NCBI GenBank assembly: GCA_947470165.1
Contig: CANISN010000014.1
Location: 1 to 16,953 of the forward strand
From: Burkholderiaceae bacterium
Lineage (GTDB): Bacteria > Pseudomonadota > Gammaproteobacteria > Burkholderiales > Burkholderiaceae
Direction of reading: 5' to 3'
Length of the DNA stretch: 16,953 nt
Positions 8,255 through 16,206 of the stretch are shown here, one piece after another (position 1 is the stretch's first letter; each line of letters opens with the position of its first letter). The notes under the pieces were generated by a model that saw only the letters and a list, made by a program, of their open reading frames with translations, searched no databases and was not told the DNA's origin. Position numbers and translations under genes: made by a program.

Positions 8255-8290
8255 TTAGCGCGATCTTATAAGTAGCTATCGCTAATTTTT
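8255..8290 (+). terminator. Possible Rho-independent terminator or relic
   Basis: TTAGCG (8255-8260) and CGCTAA (8280-8285) form an inverted repeat followed by TTTTT (8286-8290). An alternative pairing of CGAT with ATCG extends the stem past a two-base bulge. The loop is long and the stem AT-rich, so strength is doubtful, and no plus-strand gene ends just before it. It overlaps the stop of the coding-like remnant on the other strand. Confidence 0.3.
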
Positions 8291-8480
8291 ATCAAATTAT
8301 CTTCGTATGCTTTAGCAAGATCTAGCTCAAGCTGATTATCTGCTTTGTCAATTCCCTGCAAGGTCTTTTTACTAAAAAATGTTGTATCAAACTCTAAATT
8401 AGATACTTTTCATCTGCTATTAAGTTAGTGAAAACCTAGCTTTTAAAATCGCTCATCACAAGTTCAATAACGAAGCTTAA
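8266..8480 (-). pseudogene. Possible degraded coding remnant
   Basis: On the minus strand, 8409-8266 is open for 47 codons ending at TAA, without a start codon, and has protein-like composition (it contains LEFDTTFFSKKTLQGIDKAD and ends in LIKISDSYL). Just upstream, another frame reads FVIELVMSDFKS, a stop, then VFTNLIADEKYLI. This looks like one gene broken by a stop and a frameshift, but it is short and I recognise no family. It could be chance open sequence in AT-rich DNA. Confidence 0.22.
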
Positions 8481-8560
8481 CTGGGGTCAATCTTCTAGAA
8501 AATCCTTTTGCGAGGTCATTAGAGATTTGCTACCTAGTGAAAATACTTAGATAAAACAAA

Positions 8561-8589
8561 TTGACTTCAAGATAAATTTTAGATAGATT
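8561..8589 (+). promoter_or_regulatory. Sigma70-like promoter of the right operon
   Basis: TTGACT (8561-8566, 5 of 6) is followed by exactly 17 bases and TAGATT (8584-8589, 4 of 6). The predicted start near 8596 falls inside the palindrome at 8591-8608. It lies 62 bases before the first gene of the right operon, which has no other obvious promoter. Confidence 0.6.
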
Positions 8590-8590
8590 A

Positions 8591-8608
8591 TGAACAATCG
8601 TTTGTTCA
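8591..8608. promoter_or_regulatory. CG-centred palindromic operator of the right operon
   Basis: TGAACAATCGTTTGTTCA is an 18-base palindrome with 8 of 9 pairs matching and a CG centre, as in LacI-family operators. It starts one base after the candidate -10 box and covers the transcription start, a standard repressor position. Its half-site (TGAACAA) is unlike that of the left operator (TATGGAAAC), so a different regulator is likely. Confidence 0.7.
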
Positions 8609-8651
8609 AATTTAGTGTTGATATAAAACCAAAGACTAAGGGCTAATTGGC

Positions 8652-10151
8652 ATGGGTAATAGTGAACTACTAATAAAGCCTTCCCAGGTGATCAAAGACA
8701 TCACATTGCCTCTTGAATTAGTAAAGCAATTAGAAGAAATCGTTGGCAAGGATAAGTTGCTATTAGGCAAACCAGATCGTTATGCTTACGCTAGAGATAG
8801 ACTACCCTATGGCTTATATCGCATTAGAGTTGGAGCGTTGCCAGGAACCCTTCCGAGCGCAATATTTTTGCCTGCATCTTCAGAAGATCTAATCAAGATT
8901 ACTCAGTTTTGCTTGGCCAATAAAATTGCTTTGATTCCCTATGGTGCGGGATCAGGCGTACTTGGTGGCACGATACCGTTAAATGGTGAAATAATCGTGG
9001 ATCTTAAAAAGATGAATCAAATCATTGATCTTAATGAAACGAATTGCACAGTAACCGTACAAGCTGGCATGAATGGGATGCAATTCGAGGAAGCGCTCAA
9101 TATAAGAGGTTTCACAGCAGGCCATTATCCCCAATCGATATCAATGTCCACAGTAGGTGGCTGGGCCGCTTGCCGAGGGGCAGGACAAGCCTCATCAAGA
9201 TTTGGAAAAATTGAAGATATGGTTTTAGGGCTTAAAGCTATTTTACCCAATGGGGAAGGCCTAGAGGTAAGGCCAGTGGCAAGACGTTCTGTAGGCCCCA
9301 GCATTAAAGATATCTTAGTTGGGTCTGAGGGTGTTTTGGGGTTTATTACTGAACTCACCTTAAGGATTTGGAAAAGATCTGCCCATAGCGAAGGGTGTGT
9401 ATTAGCCTTCCCATCACTTCAATCCGGCTTTGATGCTCTAAGAGAGATCATGCAAAGCGAGTTGCGTCCTGAAGTAATTCGCCTCTATGACGCGGAAGAA
9501 AGTCGCCAACGAACACAAAATATGACTGAATTTATTGAGAAGCCGATTCTATGCATCATGAAGTTTTCAGGCTTGAAAGATCTACAAGAGGTTGAAAAAA
9601 AACTCTCGCTAGACATTGCGCAAAAATATGGAGCCAACACTGCAAGACTTGAACCCTATCAGCATTGGGAAAAAACTCGCTATCAGTCCTATTCAACACA
9701 GTGGCAAACTGACAATTACTATATGGATACGATTGAGGTTACTAGTGATTGGAGTAATGTTATCGAAATGTATCAATCCATCTCTAAGGAAGTGAAGGCT
9801 ATTTATCCTGAAACATACTTTGGAGCCCACTGGTCACATATTTATTCAGAAGGCCTCTGTCAATACATGACTATCCGACTGCCTCCAATGGAAAATGAGC
9901 AGGCTCACCAGTTACATCTCCAACTATGGGACAAAATTGAATCCATATGCCTTCGTTTTGGGGGATCCCTGGCTCATCATCATGGCGTCGGATTGCTAAG
10001 AGGTAGATGGCTTAAGGAAGAGTTAAATCAGGGTATGCAGATATTAGAGGCCTTAAAAAAATCACTAGATCCCGATAACTTATTTAACCCAGGTAAATTG
10101 GGGCTGCCTCCAGCAGAGGGTGCGCTTGTTCTAGCATTTAATAATAAATGA
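8652..10151 (+). CDS. FAD-linked oxidoreductase of the vanillyl-alcohol-oxidase family (YgcU / alkyl-DHAP synthase-like)
   Basis: A 499-residue flavoenzyme. The FAD-binding domain spans about 60-240, with the pyrophosphate loop IPYGAGSGVLGG (95-106) and STVGGWAACRGAGQASSRFG (166-185). The C-terminal FAD-linked oxidase domain has the RLYDAEES segment (about 276) and the histidine triad HHHGVG (442-444), and ends with DPDNLFNPGKLG. Compared from memory, these segments match E. coli YgcU (RLYDAEDG, HHHGIG) and human/bacterial alkyl-DHAP synthase more closely than GlcD, whose motif is EHGIG. Members oxidise hydroxy acids or polyol-like substrates and pass electrons to a quinone or protein acceptor. 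AAGGG lies 9 bases before the ATG. It is first in the right operon, followed by a small cysteine protein that could be an electron partner. Substrate unknown. Confidence 0.88.
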   Translation: MGNSELLIKPSQVIKDITLPLELVKQLEEIVGKDKLLLGKPDRYAYARDRLPYGLYRIRVGALPGTLPSAIFLPASSEDLIKITQFCLANKIALIPYGAGSGVLGGTIPLNGEIIVDLKKMNQIIDLNETNCTVTVQAGMNGMQFEEALNIRGFTAGHYPQSISMSTVGGWAACRGAGQASSRFGKIEDMVLGLKAILPNGEGLEVRPVARRSVGPSIKDILVGSEGVLGFITELTLRIWKRSAHSEGCVLAFPSLQSGFDALREIMQSELRPEVIRLYDAEESRQRTQNMTEFIEKPILCIMKFSGLKDLQEVEKKLSLDIAQKYGANTARLEPYQHWEKTRYQSYSTQWQTDNYYMDTIEVTSDWSNVIEMYQSISKEVKAIYPETYFGAHWSHIYSEGLCQYMTIRLPPMENEQAHQLHLQLWDKIESICLRFGGSLAHHHGVGLLRGRWLKEELNQGMQILEALKKSLDPDNLFNPGKLGLPPAEGALVLAFNNK

Positions 10152-10161
10152 TTGGATATTG

Positions 10162-10446
10162 ATGATGAGTGAAGTGATGAAATCTATCAAAATATGTGCC
10201 TTTTGTCCTAACACCTGTCGATCCAGTTTTGGGGCTAGTGAAACTCTACAAATTGAATCGCAAACACCTTCAGCCCTCTCTTTGATTTGCCTGGCAGTCC
10301 ATCAGGGAAACCTCGAATGGGATCAAGAAACTCGTAATGTCTTAATGAGGCGGGATGCAGTTAAATCAAGTGTAGGTAAGTGCACTTACGGCTTAAATAT
10401 GACAAAAATACTTGATGACGCTGTTCTTTCCTTGAGCCTAAGGTAA
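10162..10446 (+). CDS. Small degenerate iron-sulfur-binding-like protein
   Basis: A 94-residue cytoplasmic protein. The N-terminus carries CAFCPNTC (C12, C15, C19), like the first cluster motif of Fe-S oxidoreductase subunits that begin with a CxFCPxxCRxxCP pattern. The fourth cysteine of that pattern is F23 here. The second CxxCxxC motif is reduced to a single cysteine, C74 in VGKCTYGL. C43 also occurs. Between them, QTPSALSLICLAVHQGNLEWD follows the spacing of the intact family. It is therefore either an evolved partner of the FAD enzyme just upstream (10 bases away) or a decayed Fe-S subunit still in frame. I choose the ATG at 10162; a TTG at 10159 and an ATG at 10165 are also in frame, and GGA at 10154 is the only ribosome-site hint. 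Fe-S binding is unproven. Confidence 0.65.
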   Translation: MMSEVMKSIKICAFCPNTCRSSFGASETLQIESQTPSALSLICLAVHQGNLEWDQETRNVLMRRDAVKSSVGKCTYGLNMTKILDDAVLSLSLR

Positions 10447-10468
10447 TGCAACATCAAGGCTCCACGTT

Positions 10469-11998
10469 ATGTCTTTAGATCCTAAAAACCAACTAAAAAA
10501 ACCTTATTTAATGGGTATCGATATAGGCGCTGGGAGCTTAAAGACGATGCTTATTGATCTGAAGGGTAATGTTGTTGGTAGCGCAAGTAAAGATATTGTT
10601 ACCAATTCCCCACATCCGCGCTGGAGCGAACAAAACCCCATAGATTGGTGGGAGGCAGTCAAAGAGACAGTTCCAAAGTGTATCGCCCAAGCAAATATTA
10701 TGGCAGATGAAATTGCCGCCATTTCCTTTAGCGCTGGAGCGCATACGCCTGTTTTAGAAGACGATAATGGTGAGCTGCTAAGGCCTGCTATTTTATGGAA
10801 TGATCAACGAAGCGGTCAGGAATCACAAGAATTAAAAGATAATCACTGGGATCGCATTCTTGAAATCGGATTTAATTCGCCTGCCCCTACCTGGACCCTA
10901 CCTCAATTCTTATGGCTAAGCCGCCATGAGCCAGAAATCCTTAAAAAAACCAAGCGTATTTATGTAGCCAAAGATTGGCTCAGATCTCGACTAACAGATA
11001 CCTGGGAAACAGACATAACTGAAGCTGTCGGCACTTTACTATTTGATGCGAAGGAAGGAAAGTGGTCTCAAGAGTTATGCAATCTAGCAGGATGTTTGCT
11101 AGAGACTCTCCCGCCGATTGTCAAACCAACTACTATTGTTGGATCCGTTACCCAAAAAGCTGCGCAAGAAACTGGGCTAGCACAAGGGACACCTGTTGTT
11201 TGTGGAACATCTGACACATCTATTGAAACATTTGGCGCCGGATCAATAAATCCCGGAGATGGAACAGTGAAATTAGCAACTGCAGGGACTGTAAGCGTAG
11301 TCTCTAAAGTTCCCAATATTCACAAAACGTTAATTAACTATCCTTTTGTTGTAGCAGACCATTGGTACACAATCTCAGGCACTAATAGCTGTGCTTCAGC
11401 TCATCGTTGGCTAAGAGATACATTCTTTCTAGATGAAAATGGTGTTAACGGATTCGACTTAATGGATCAAATGGCAACTCAAGTAAAGCCTGGCTCAGAT
11501 GGATTGATATTTCATCCTTATCTGCAGGGCGAAAGAGCCCCTTATTGGGATCCACTTTTGAGAGCTGATTTTATTGGAATAACATTTCGCCATAATCGAG
11601 CACATTTTGCTCGCGCTTTATATGAAGGTATTGCATTTTCCCTAAAAGATGTTTTTGATCAATTCAAAGATCAGGGTATTGACATTCAATCGGCTCGAAT
11701 TATTGGTGGCGGAGCTAAAAGTGCTACCTGGAGACAAATTGTTGCGGATATATTGAATATCGAAATAATCATGACTCAAACTACAGATGCTTCATTTGGA
11801 GCAGCCATGATTGCTGGCGTTGGTATAGGTATATTTAATGATGAGGCTTCGGCAGTTAAAAGTTGTGTAAAAAAAGTAGAGGCAATTAAGCCCAATTTAG
11901 AAAATGTAAAAATTTATCAGCGCTTATTCAAAATTTATAAGTCAGGGCAGTCACAATTGCAAGAAATTAATCATAATCTTTCTTCGATGGTTGGATAA
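10469..11998 (+). CDS. FGGY-family carbohydrate kinase (xylulokinase-like)
   Basis: A 509-residue cytoplasmic sugar kinase, using ATP to phosphorylate a sugar, polyol or ketose. The N-terminal lobe starts with YLMGIDIGAGSLKTMLID, where D18 is the phosphate-loop aspartate. The family's ILWNDQRSGQES segment follows. VVCGTSDTSIETFGAG places the catalytic-base aspartate at D249, and the C-terminal lobe has ARIIGGGAKSATWRQIVAD and DASFGAAMIAGVG. The order and length fit the xylulokinase branch better than glycerol kinase, which has a GDQ motif at the base. AAGG lies 9 bases before the ATG. The gene sits 22 bases after the cysteine protein and 5 bases before the importer ATPase, so it probably acts on the imported substrate or on its oxidised product. 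The exact substrate cannot be read from the sequence. Confidence 0.92.
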   Translation: MSLDPKNQLKKPYLMGIDIGAGSLKTMLIDLKGNVVGSASKDIVTNSPHPRWSEQNPIDWWEAVKETVPKCIAQANIMADEIAAISFSAGAHTPVLEDDNGELLRPAILWNDQRSGQESQELKDNHWDRILEIGFNSPAPTWTLPQFLWLSRHEPEILKKTKRIYVAKDWLRSRLTDTWETDITEAVGTLLFDAKEGKWSQELCNLAGCLLETLPPIVKPTTIVGSVTQKAAQETGLAQGTPVVCGTSDTSIETFGAGSINPGDGTVKLATAGTVSVVSKVPNIHKTLINYPFVVADHWYTISGTNSCASAHRWLRDTFFLDENGVNGFDLMDQMATQVKPGSDGLIFHPYLQGERAPYWDPLLRADFIGITFRHNRAHFARALYEGIAFSLKDVFDQFKDQGIDIQSARIIGGGAKSATWRQIVADILNIEIIMTQTTDASFGAAMIAGVGIGIFNDEASAVKSCVKKVEAIKPNLENVKIYQRLFKIYKSGQSQLQEINHNLSSMVG

Positions 11999-12003
11999 AA
12001 ATT

Positions 12004-13092
12004 ATGGCATCTATTTCGTTAAAAAATATTACAAAAAACTTTGGCCAAACTTCTGTAGTTGAGGACTTAAATCTTGATATTAACGATGGTGAGTTTATTG
12101 TTTTAGTGGGACCATCAGGCTGTGGGAAATCAACCACATTAAGAATGATCGCAGGACTTGAAGAGGTCAGCTCAGGCCAAATTCATATTGGCGAAAGAAA
12201 TGTAACTAAGCTTGAACCAAGTGAGCGAAATATTGCCATGGTATTTCAAAATTATGCTCTTTACCCGCACAAAACAGTTTATGAAAATCTAGCATTCGGT
12301 TTAAAAATGCGTAAAGTCCCAAAAGAAGAAATAAATAAAAAAATTAAATGGGCATCTGAAATTCTAAGAATTGAAAATTTACTTGATAGAAAACCCAAAC
12401 AACTTTCTGGCGGTCAAATGCAGCGTGTATCCCTAGGTAGAGCATTAGTTCGATCTCCAGAGGTCTTCTTATTAGACGAGCCATTATCTAACCTAGATGC
12501 AAAGCTGCGAATTCGTATGCGGGAAGAAATTGGCCAATTACATCAACGTCTTGGTATCAATATGATTTATGTCACTCATGATCAAGTCGAGGCTATGACT
12601 CTGGGTGACCGCATTGTTGTTATGAATCAAGGTAAGGTTCAGCAAATTGGAACTCCCTTAGAGGTCTATGATCACCCTGCCAATCTTTTTGTCGCTGGCT
12701 TCATAGGCGCTCCCGAAATGAACTTGATTGAAGGTACTCTGATTAATGACAACGGACAGTATGTATTTAAAAATGAAAGAATAACTATTAAGCTAGGTGA
12801 TAAGCTAAAAACTATCACTACAAAGACAAATAAGGCTGTCCTGGGAATTCGACCTGAATACGTAGAAGTTGTAACGGGTGAAAATAGACTAAATTTATTA
12901 AAGGCCAAAGTGCTACTTATTGAGCAAATGGGCGCACAGACATTAGTAATATGTGAATTACTCGGAAATCAAAAAATAAGAATATTAAGTGCTCGTGATG
13001 ATCGATACAGTGTAGGTGATGAGCTCAATATCACTTTTAACGATACTAAATTACAGCTTTTTGATGGTGCAACGGGAGAGGTTCTTTTTTAA
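12004..13092 (+). CDS. CUT1 ABC importer ATPase (MalK/UgpC type), right operon
   Basis: A 362-residue ATPase for the right importer. Walker A is GPSGCGKST (36-44), Q-loop Q82 (VFQNYALYPH), signature LSGGQ (134-138), Walker B D158-E159 (LLDEPLSNLDAKLR) and switch H192. A TOBE-type C-terminal domain includes LGIRPEYVEVV. It is a paralogue of the left ATPase but clearly divergent, for example in the helical domain and the last 120 residues, so the two importers are not a recent duplication. It starts 5 bases after the kinase stop and reads through to the binding-protein gene 29 bases later. Confidence 0.95.
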   Translation: MASISLKNITKNFGQTSVVEDLNLDINDGEFIVLVGPSGCGKSTTLRMIAGLEEVSSGQIHIGERNVTKLEPSERNIAMVFQNYALYPHKTVYENLAFGLKMRKVPKEEINKKIKWASEILRIENLLDRKPKQLSGGQMQRVSLGRALVRSPEVFLLDEPLSNLDAKLRIRMREEIGQLHQRLGINMIYVTHDQVEAMTLGDRIVVMNQGKVQQIGTPLEVYDHPANLFVAGFIGAPEMNLIEGTLINDNGQYVFKNERITIKLGDKLKTITTKTNKAVLGIRPEYVEVVTGENRLNLLKAKVLLIEQMGAQTLVICELLGNQKIRILSARDDRYSVGDELNITFNDTKLQLFDGATGEVLF

Positions 13093-13121
13093 ATAGGTCT
13101 TCAACAGTGAGGAGCAGGAAG

Positions 13122-14480
13122 ATGGAAAATCATAAAGAATTAGATGTTTTAACGATGCAGGCAAATGAGGCTAATCAGGATAAGAAAATCCAAAAGTTTG
13201 GGCGTCGAGAAATACTTAAATCTGCAATAGCGGGTGCAGCATTGTTTGCTGGAGGTGCGCCTGCAGTCCATGCGCAACAAAAGACAATACGATTCTTAAA
13301 TGCAGAACCTTCACGAGATTCGGTTAAAGCACTGCGAGTAGCTGCCGCTGAATACGAGAGGATTTCAAAAGTTAAAGTCATCATTGATACTGTGATTCCC
13401 GATGATGCTTACAATAAATTACAGGCCTCAATTGCCGCAGGTACGCCTTACGATATCGGAACCCTAGCATTTGCCGGGCATGTCTTCATTCTTGCTGATG
13501 CTGGAAAACTAGTGCCTTTAAATAAACTAGTCAGTAAACACAAATGGGGTCCGCGAATTTTATTTCCAATTAACGGTCAAAATTATTGGTATCCATATGA
13601 CTACAACTTCTGCTGGATGTACTATCGAAAAGACTTATATGAACAAAAAGGCTTGAAAGTACCCACAACCTGGGAGCAGATGGCAGAGAATGCTAAGGCT
13701 TTAACTGGTGATGGCAAATTTGGGGTCGCACAGCCCCTTGGAAATAATGCAGCTGCACAATGGATGTCGCTCGGCTATATGTGGGCAGATGGAGTTAAGC
13801 TGTTGGATGATAATTTTTCATTAGTAGTTGATAACCCAACGAATAAACCAAAGGTTATGGCCTACCTAGATTTCATGAAAAAATTGTCGCCAAGTATGCC
13901 TCAAGGCATGACGCAGGCGCTTTTTGGCACGGTCTTAAGTCAATACTCAAGTGGCCAGGTAGCACATGCACCTTATGCTGGAAGATTGATGGAAGTTATT
14001 GAGGATAAGGCGCCGGACTTAGTCGCCAAAACAGGGTTTTTTATGTATCCTGATAGCGCAGGCAAAGGTCAAGCTGTCAATCATGGCTACGATGGTTGGG
14101 TAGTACTAAATACCCCCATGAAGGATGAATCTCTAAAATTCATGGAGTGGTTTACAGAGAACCAATACATAAACTTCTTGCATTCAGCGCCATTGCACTT
14201 CCAACCACCCAGACTTGATGTCTATGATGATGCACGCTGGAGAGCCCACCCTTTAGTTGAAAAACATGCAAATTTGGTTGAATTCATGAAGAGCTTCCTC
14301 ACGCGCAAAGATGTCATTATTCGATCGGTTGATACAGAAGGTCCACGTGTAGATTTACGACCTGCAAAAATGTTCGAAACATTTGCTATTACTGAGGCAC
14401 TGCAAAATGTCATTTACAACGGTATGCCCTCATCAGAAGCTGCCGATATCATGGCAAAAAAATATCGAACAGTTTTATAA
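13122..14480 (+). CDS. Extracellular solute-binding protein (family 1) with Tat signal, right importer
   Basis: A 452-residue periplasmic binding protein. I start at the ATG at 13122 because AGGAG (13110-13114) lies 7 bases before it; an in-frame GTG at 13107 has no ribosome site. A long polar leader of about 26 residues precedes KFGRREILKS (R28-R29), then a hydrophobic stretch and a VHA/QQ cleavage site after A51, a clear Tat signal. The mature part begins KTIRFLNAEPSRDS, with PYDIGTLAFAG and YPYDYNFCWMYYRKDLYE in family positions, the latter rich in aromatics likely to stack on a sugar-like ligand. It shows little likeness to the left binding protein outside the fold, so the ligands probably differ. 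The permease follows after 6 bases. Confidence 0.92.
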   Translation: MENHKELDVLTMQANEANQDKKIQKFGRREILKSAIAGAALFAGGAPAVHAQQKTIRFLNAEPSRDSVKALRVAAAEYERISKVKVIIDTVIPDDAYNKLQASIAAGTPYDIGTLAFAGHVFILADAGKLVPLNKLVSKHKWGPRILFPINGQNYWYPYDYNFCWMYYRKDLYEQKGLKVPTTWEQMAENAKALTGDGKFGVAQPLGNNAAAQWMSLGYMWADGVKLLDDNFSLVVDNPTNKPKVMAYLDFMKKLSPSMPQGMTQALFGTVLSQYSSGQVAHAPYAGRLMEVIEDKAPDLVAKTGFFMYPDSAGKGQAVNHGYDGWVVLNTPMKDESLKFMEWFTENQYINFLHSAPLHFQPPRLDVYDDARWRAHPLVEKHANLVEFMKSFLTRKDVIIRSVDTEGPRVDLRPAKMFETFAITEALQNVIYNGMPSSEAADIMAKKYRTVL

Positions 14481-14486
14481 GAATTA

Positions 14487-15374
14487 ATGCAAGGATTTAG
14501 AACCCGAAGCGATAAGGCCCTTAAATGGGCTTTTATCGCTTCGCTCTCTATCATTCTTCTTCTTATTTTAGTACCTGTTTTTCATGCAATTCAGTTAAGT
14601 CTTTTTCAGTCCGAATCTTTTATTTCAAATAAAAATTGGGTTGGACTTGCTAATTACATTCGTATTTTGAACGATGTGGTCTTTTGGAGGTCGCTATGGG
14701 TAGGCCTAGTTTTTGGATTACTTACCATTGGACTGCAAGTTTTTTTAGGGATTATTTTTGCACTTTTTTTAGACCGGAGCTTTCCTGGTCTCCCAATTAT
14801 TAGAGGCATAGTGATATTGCCTTACTTACTACCCACAGTTGTTGTAGCCTTAGCATTCCAATGGATGCTAGATGGCACATTAGGTCTGCTAACTATATGG
14901 GCAGAACAATTAGGATTTGGTAGACCTAGCTGGTTTGAAAATTCGTATCTTGCCATGACAGTGGTCATTATTTCTAGCGTCTGGACTTGGACACCATTTG
15001 TCACAGTTTCCTTTTTGGCAGCTCTTCAGACCATTCCCAAATCTCTTTATGAGTCTGCCAAGGTTGATGGGGCTGGCTTATGGTCGCAATTTTGGCATGT
15101 AACTATACCGATGATCTTACCAATGCTGATGGTAATTATTCTTCTAAGAAGTATATGGATGTTTAATAAATTCGATATTGTTTGGCTTTTGACTAAAGGA
15201 GGCCCTTCCTCTGCTACCGAGCACCTCCCTATTCTTGCCTATCGTCGAGCTTTTTTACAATACGATGTTGGTGGTGGTGCAGCGGTTGCAACATTGTCTT
15301 TTCTGATTCTCTCAGTGTTAATTTTGATTTACTTTTACTACTTTCCACTGGAAGATAAAGAGAGTTCAAATTGA
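14487..15374 (+). CDS. CUT1 ABC permease, MalF/UgpA type, right operon
   Basis: A 295-residue inner-membrane permease. Residues 12-38 form the first span, PYLLPTVVVALAFQWML (112-128) is a typical MalF-type segment, and the EAA loop is at about 188-209 (LYESAKVDGAGLWSQFWHVTIP), followed by FNKFDIVWLLTKGGP. It lies 6 bases after the binding protein and its TGA overlaps the TTG start of the next permease. It is equivalent to the left permease at 4131-5015. Confidence 0.93.
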   Translation: MQGFRTRSDKALKWAFIASLSIILLLILVPVFHAIQLSLFQSESFISNKNWVGLANYIRILNDVVFWRSLWVGLVFGLLTIGLQVFLGIIFALFLDRSFPGLPIIRGIVILPYLLPTVVVALAFQWMLDGTLGLLTIWAEQLGFGRPSWFENSYLAMTVVIISSVWTWTPFVTVSFLAALQTIPKSLYESAKVDGAGLWSQFWHVTIPMILPMLMVIILLRSIWMFNKFDIVWLLTKGGPSSATEHLPILAYRRAFLQYDVGGGAAVATLSFLILSVLILIYFYYFPLEDKESSN

Positions 15375-16204
15375 AAATTAAAGGTGGTGTTTTTTTATTT
15401 ACCTTGGTAACCATTGCTCTTTTAGGGATATGGTCTTTCTTTCCAATTTATTGGATGATAGTCTCCAGTATTCGCCCCGAACGGGATTTATTTAAGATTC
15501 CAACTTTTTGGCCAGAAACAATTGACTGGCAATTTACTTCCTATAAAAATCTACTAGAACTCACAGACTACCCCTTGCAGTTTATGAATAGCGTTGTTGT
15601 AGCCCTAGCTGTTGTATTTATTACCTTAATAATTTCCATCATCATTGCTTATGTGGTGACTAGATATCGAGTTCCAGGCAAAACTTTTATTGTTGGCAGC
15701 ATGCTTTACGCTTACATGTTCCCACCCCTGATGCTTGCAATTCCCCTTCTTTCAATTTTTGCCACTCTAGGCTTATCTGATAGCTTAATAGCTGTAATAC
15801 TGGCGCATTGCACTCTTACCATTCCTTTAGGTGTCTGGATGTTGTGGGGGTTCTTTAAAGTCATGCCCTTTGATCTTGAAGAAGCCGCAATGGTTGATGG
15901 TTGCTCACGAGCGGGAGCTTTTTTTCGGGTTGTTTTGCCTCTATCACTTCCCGGCATGATTACCGTTTCAATTTTTTCCTTTTTATTGTCATGGACGGAC
16001 TATGTATTTGCATTTGTCCTTATTACTAGCGACAGTAACAAAACTCTACCAGTAGGTCTAGCCTCCTTAATTGGTTCCTTTGATGCTCGATGGGGTGAAT
16101 TAATGGCTGGAGCAACTTTAATTGCAATTCCATTATTCCTAATGTTTGTATTCTTAGGTCGTTATTTTATTAAAGGCTTAGCAGCAGGTGCAATTAAAGG
16201 ATAG
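15371..16204 (+). CDS. CUT1 ABC permease, MalG/UgpE type, right operon
   Basis: A 277-residue inner-membrane permease with about six spans. The EAA loop is at about 169-191 (LEEAAMVDGCSRAGAFFRVVLP), and the protein ends GLAAGAIKG as MalG-type subunits do. The start is TTG at 15371 within the overlap TTGA shared with the previous stop, with AGAGAG 6 bases upstream; this implies translational coupling and equal amounts of the two permeases. There is no ATG near enough upstream or downstream to keep the first membrane span whole. Confidence 0.92.
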   Translation: MKIKGGVFLFTLVTIALLGIWSFFPIYWMIVSSIRPERDLFKIPTFWPETIDWQFTSYKNLLELTDYPLQFMNSVVVALAVVFITLIISIIIAYVVTRYRVPGKTFIVGSMLYAYMFPPLMLAIPLLSIFATLGLSDSLIAVILAHCTLTIPLGVWMLWGFFKVMPFDLEEAAMVDGCSRAGAFFRVVLPLSLPGMITVSIFSFLLSWTDYVFAFVLITSDSNKTLPVGLASLIGSFDARWGELMAGATLIAIPLFLMFVFLGRYFIKGLAAGAIKG

Positions 16205-16206
16205 CT

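Larger units (their letters stand above)
7731..8651. other. Long divergent intergenic region (921 bases)
   Basis: This AT-rich gap separates the two operons. It holds a LacI-type palindrome and candidate promoters near the left operon (7779-7889), a sigma70-like promoter with a second palindrome near the right operon (8561-8608), and an inverted repeat with a T run (8255-8290). Minus-strand readings at 8266-8480 look like worn coding sequence. No intact gene is convincing. A gap this long is out of keeping with the 2-35 base spacing elsewhere in the window and suggests that a gene between the operons was lost. Confidence 0.8.

Noticed and set aside
10159..10161. TTG start for the small cysteine protein
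   Set aside because: Two ATG codons follow at once (10162, 10165) and are more likely starts.
13107..13121. GTG start giving a five-residue-longer right binding protein
   Set aside because: No ribosome site before it, while AGGAG is correctly spaced before the ATG at 13122.
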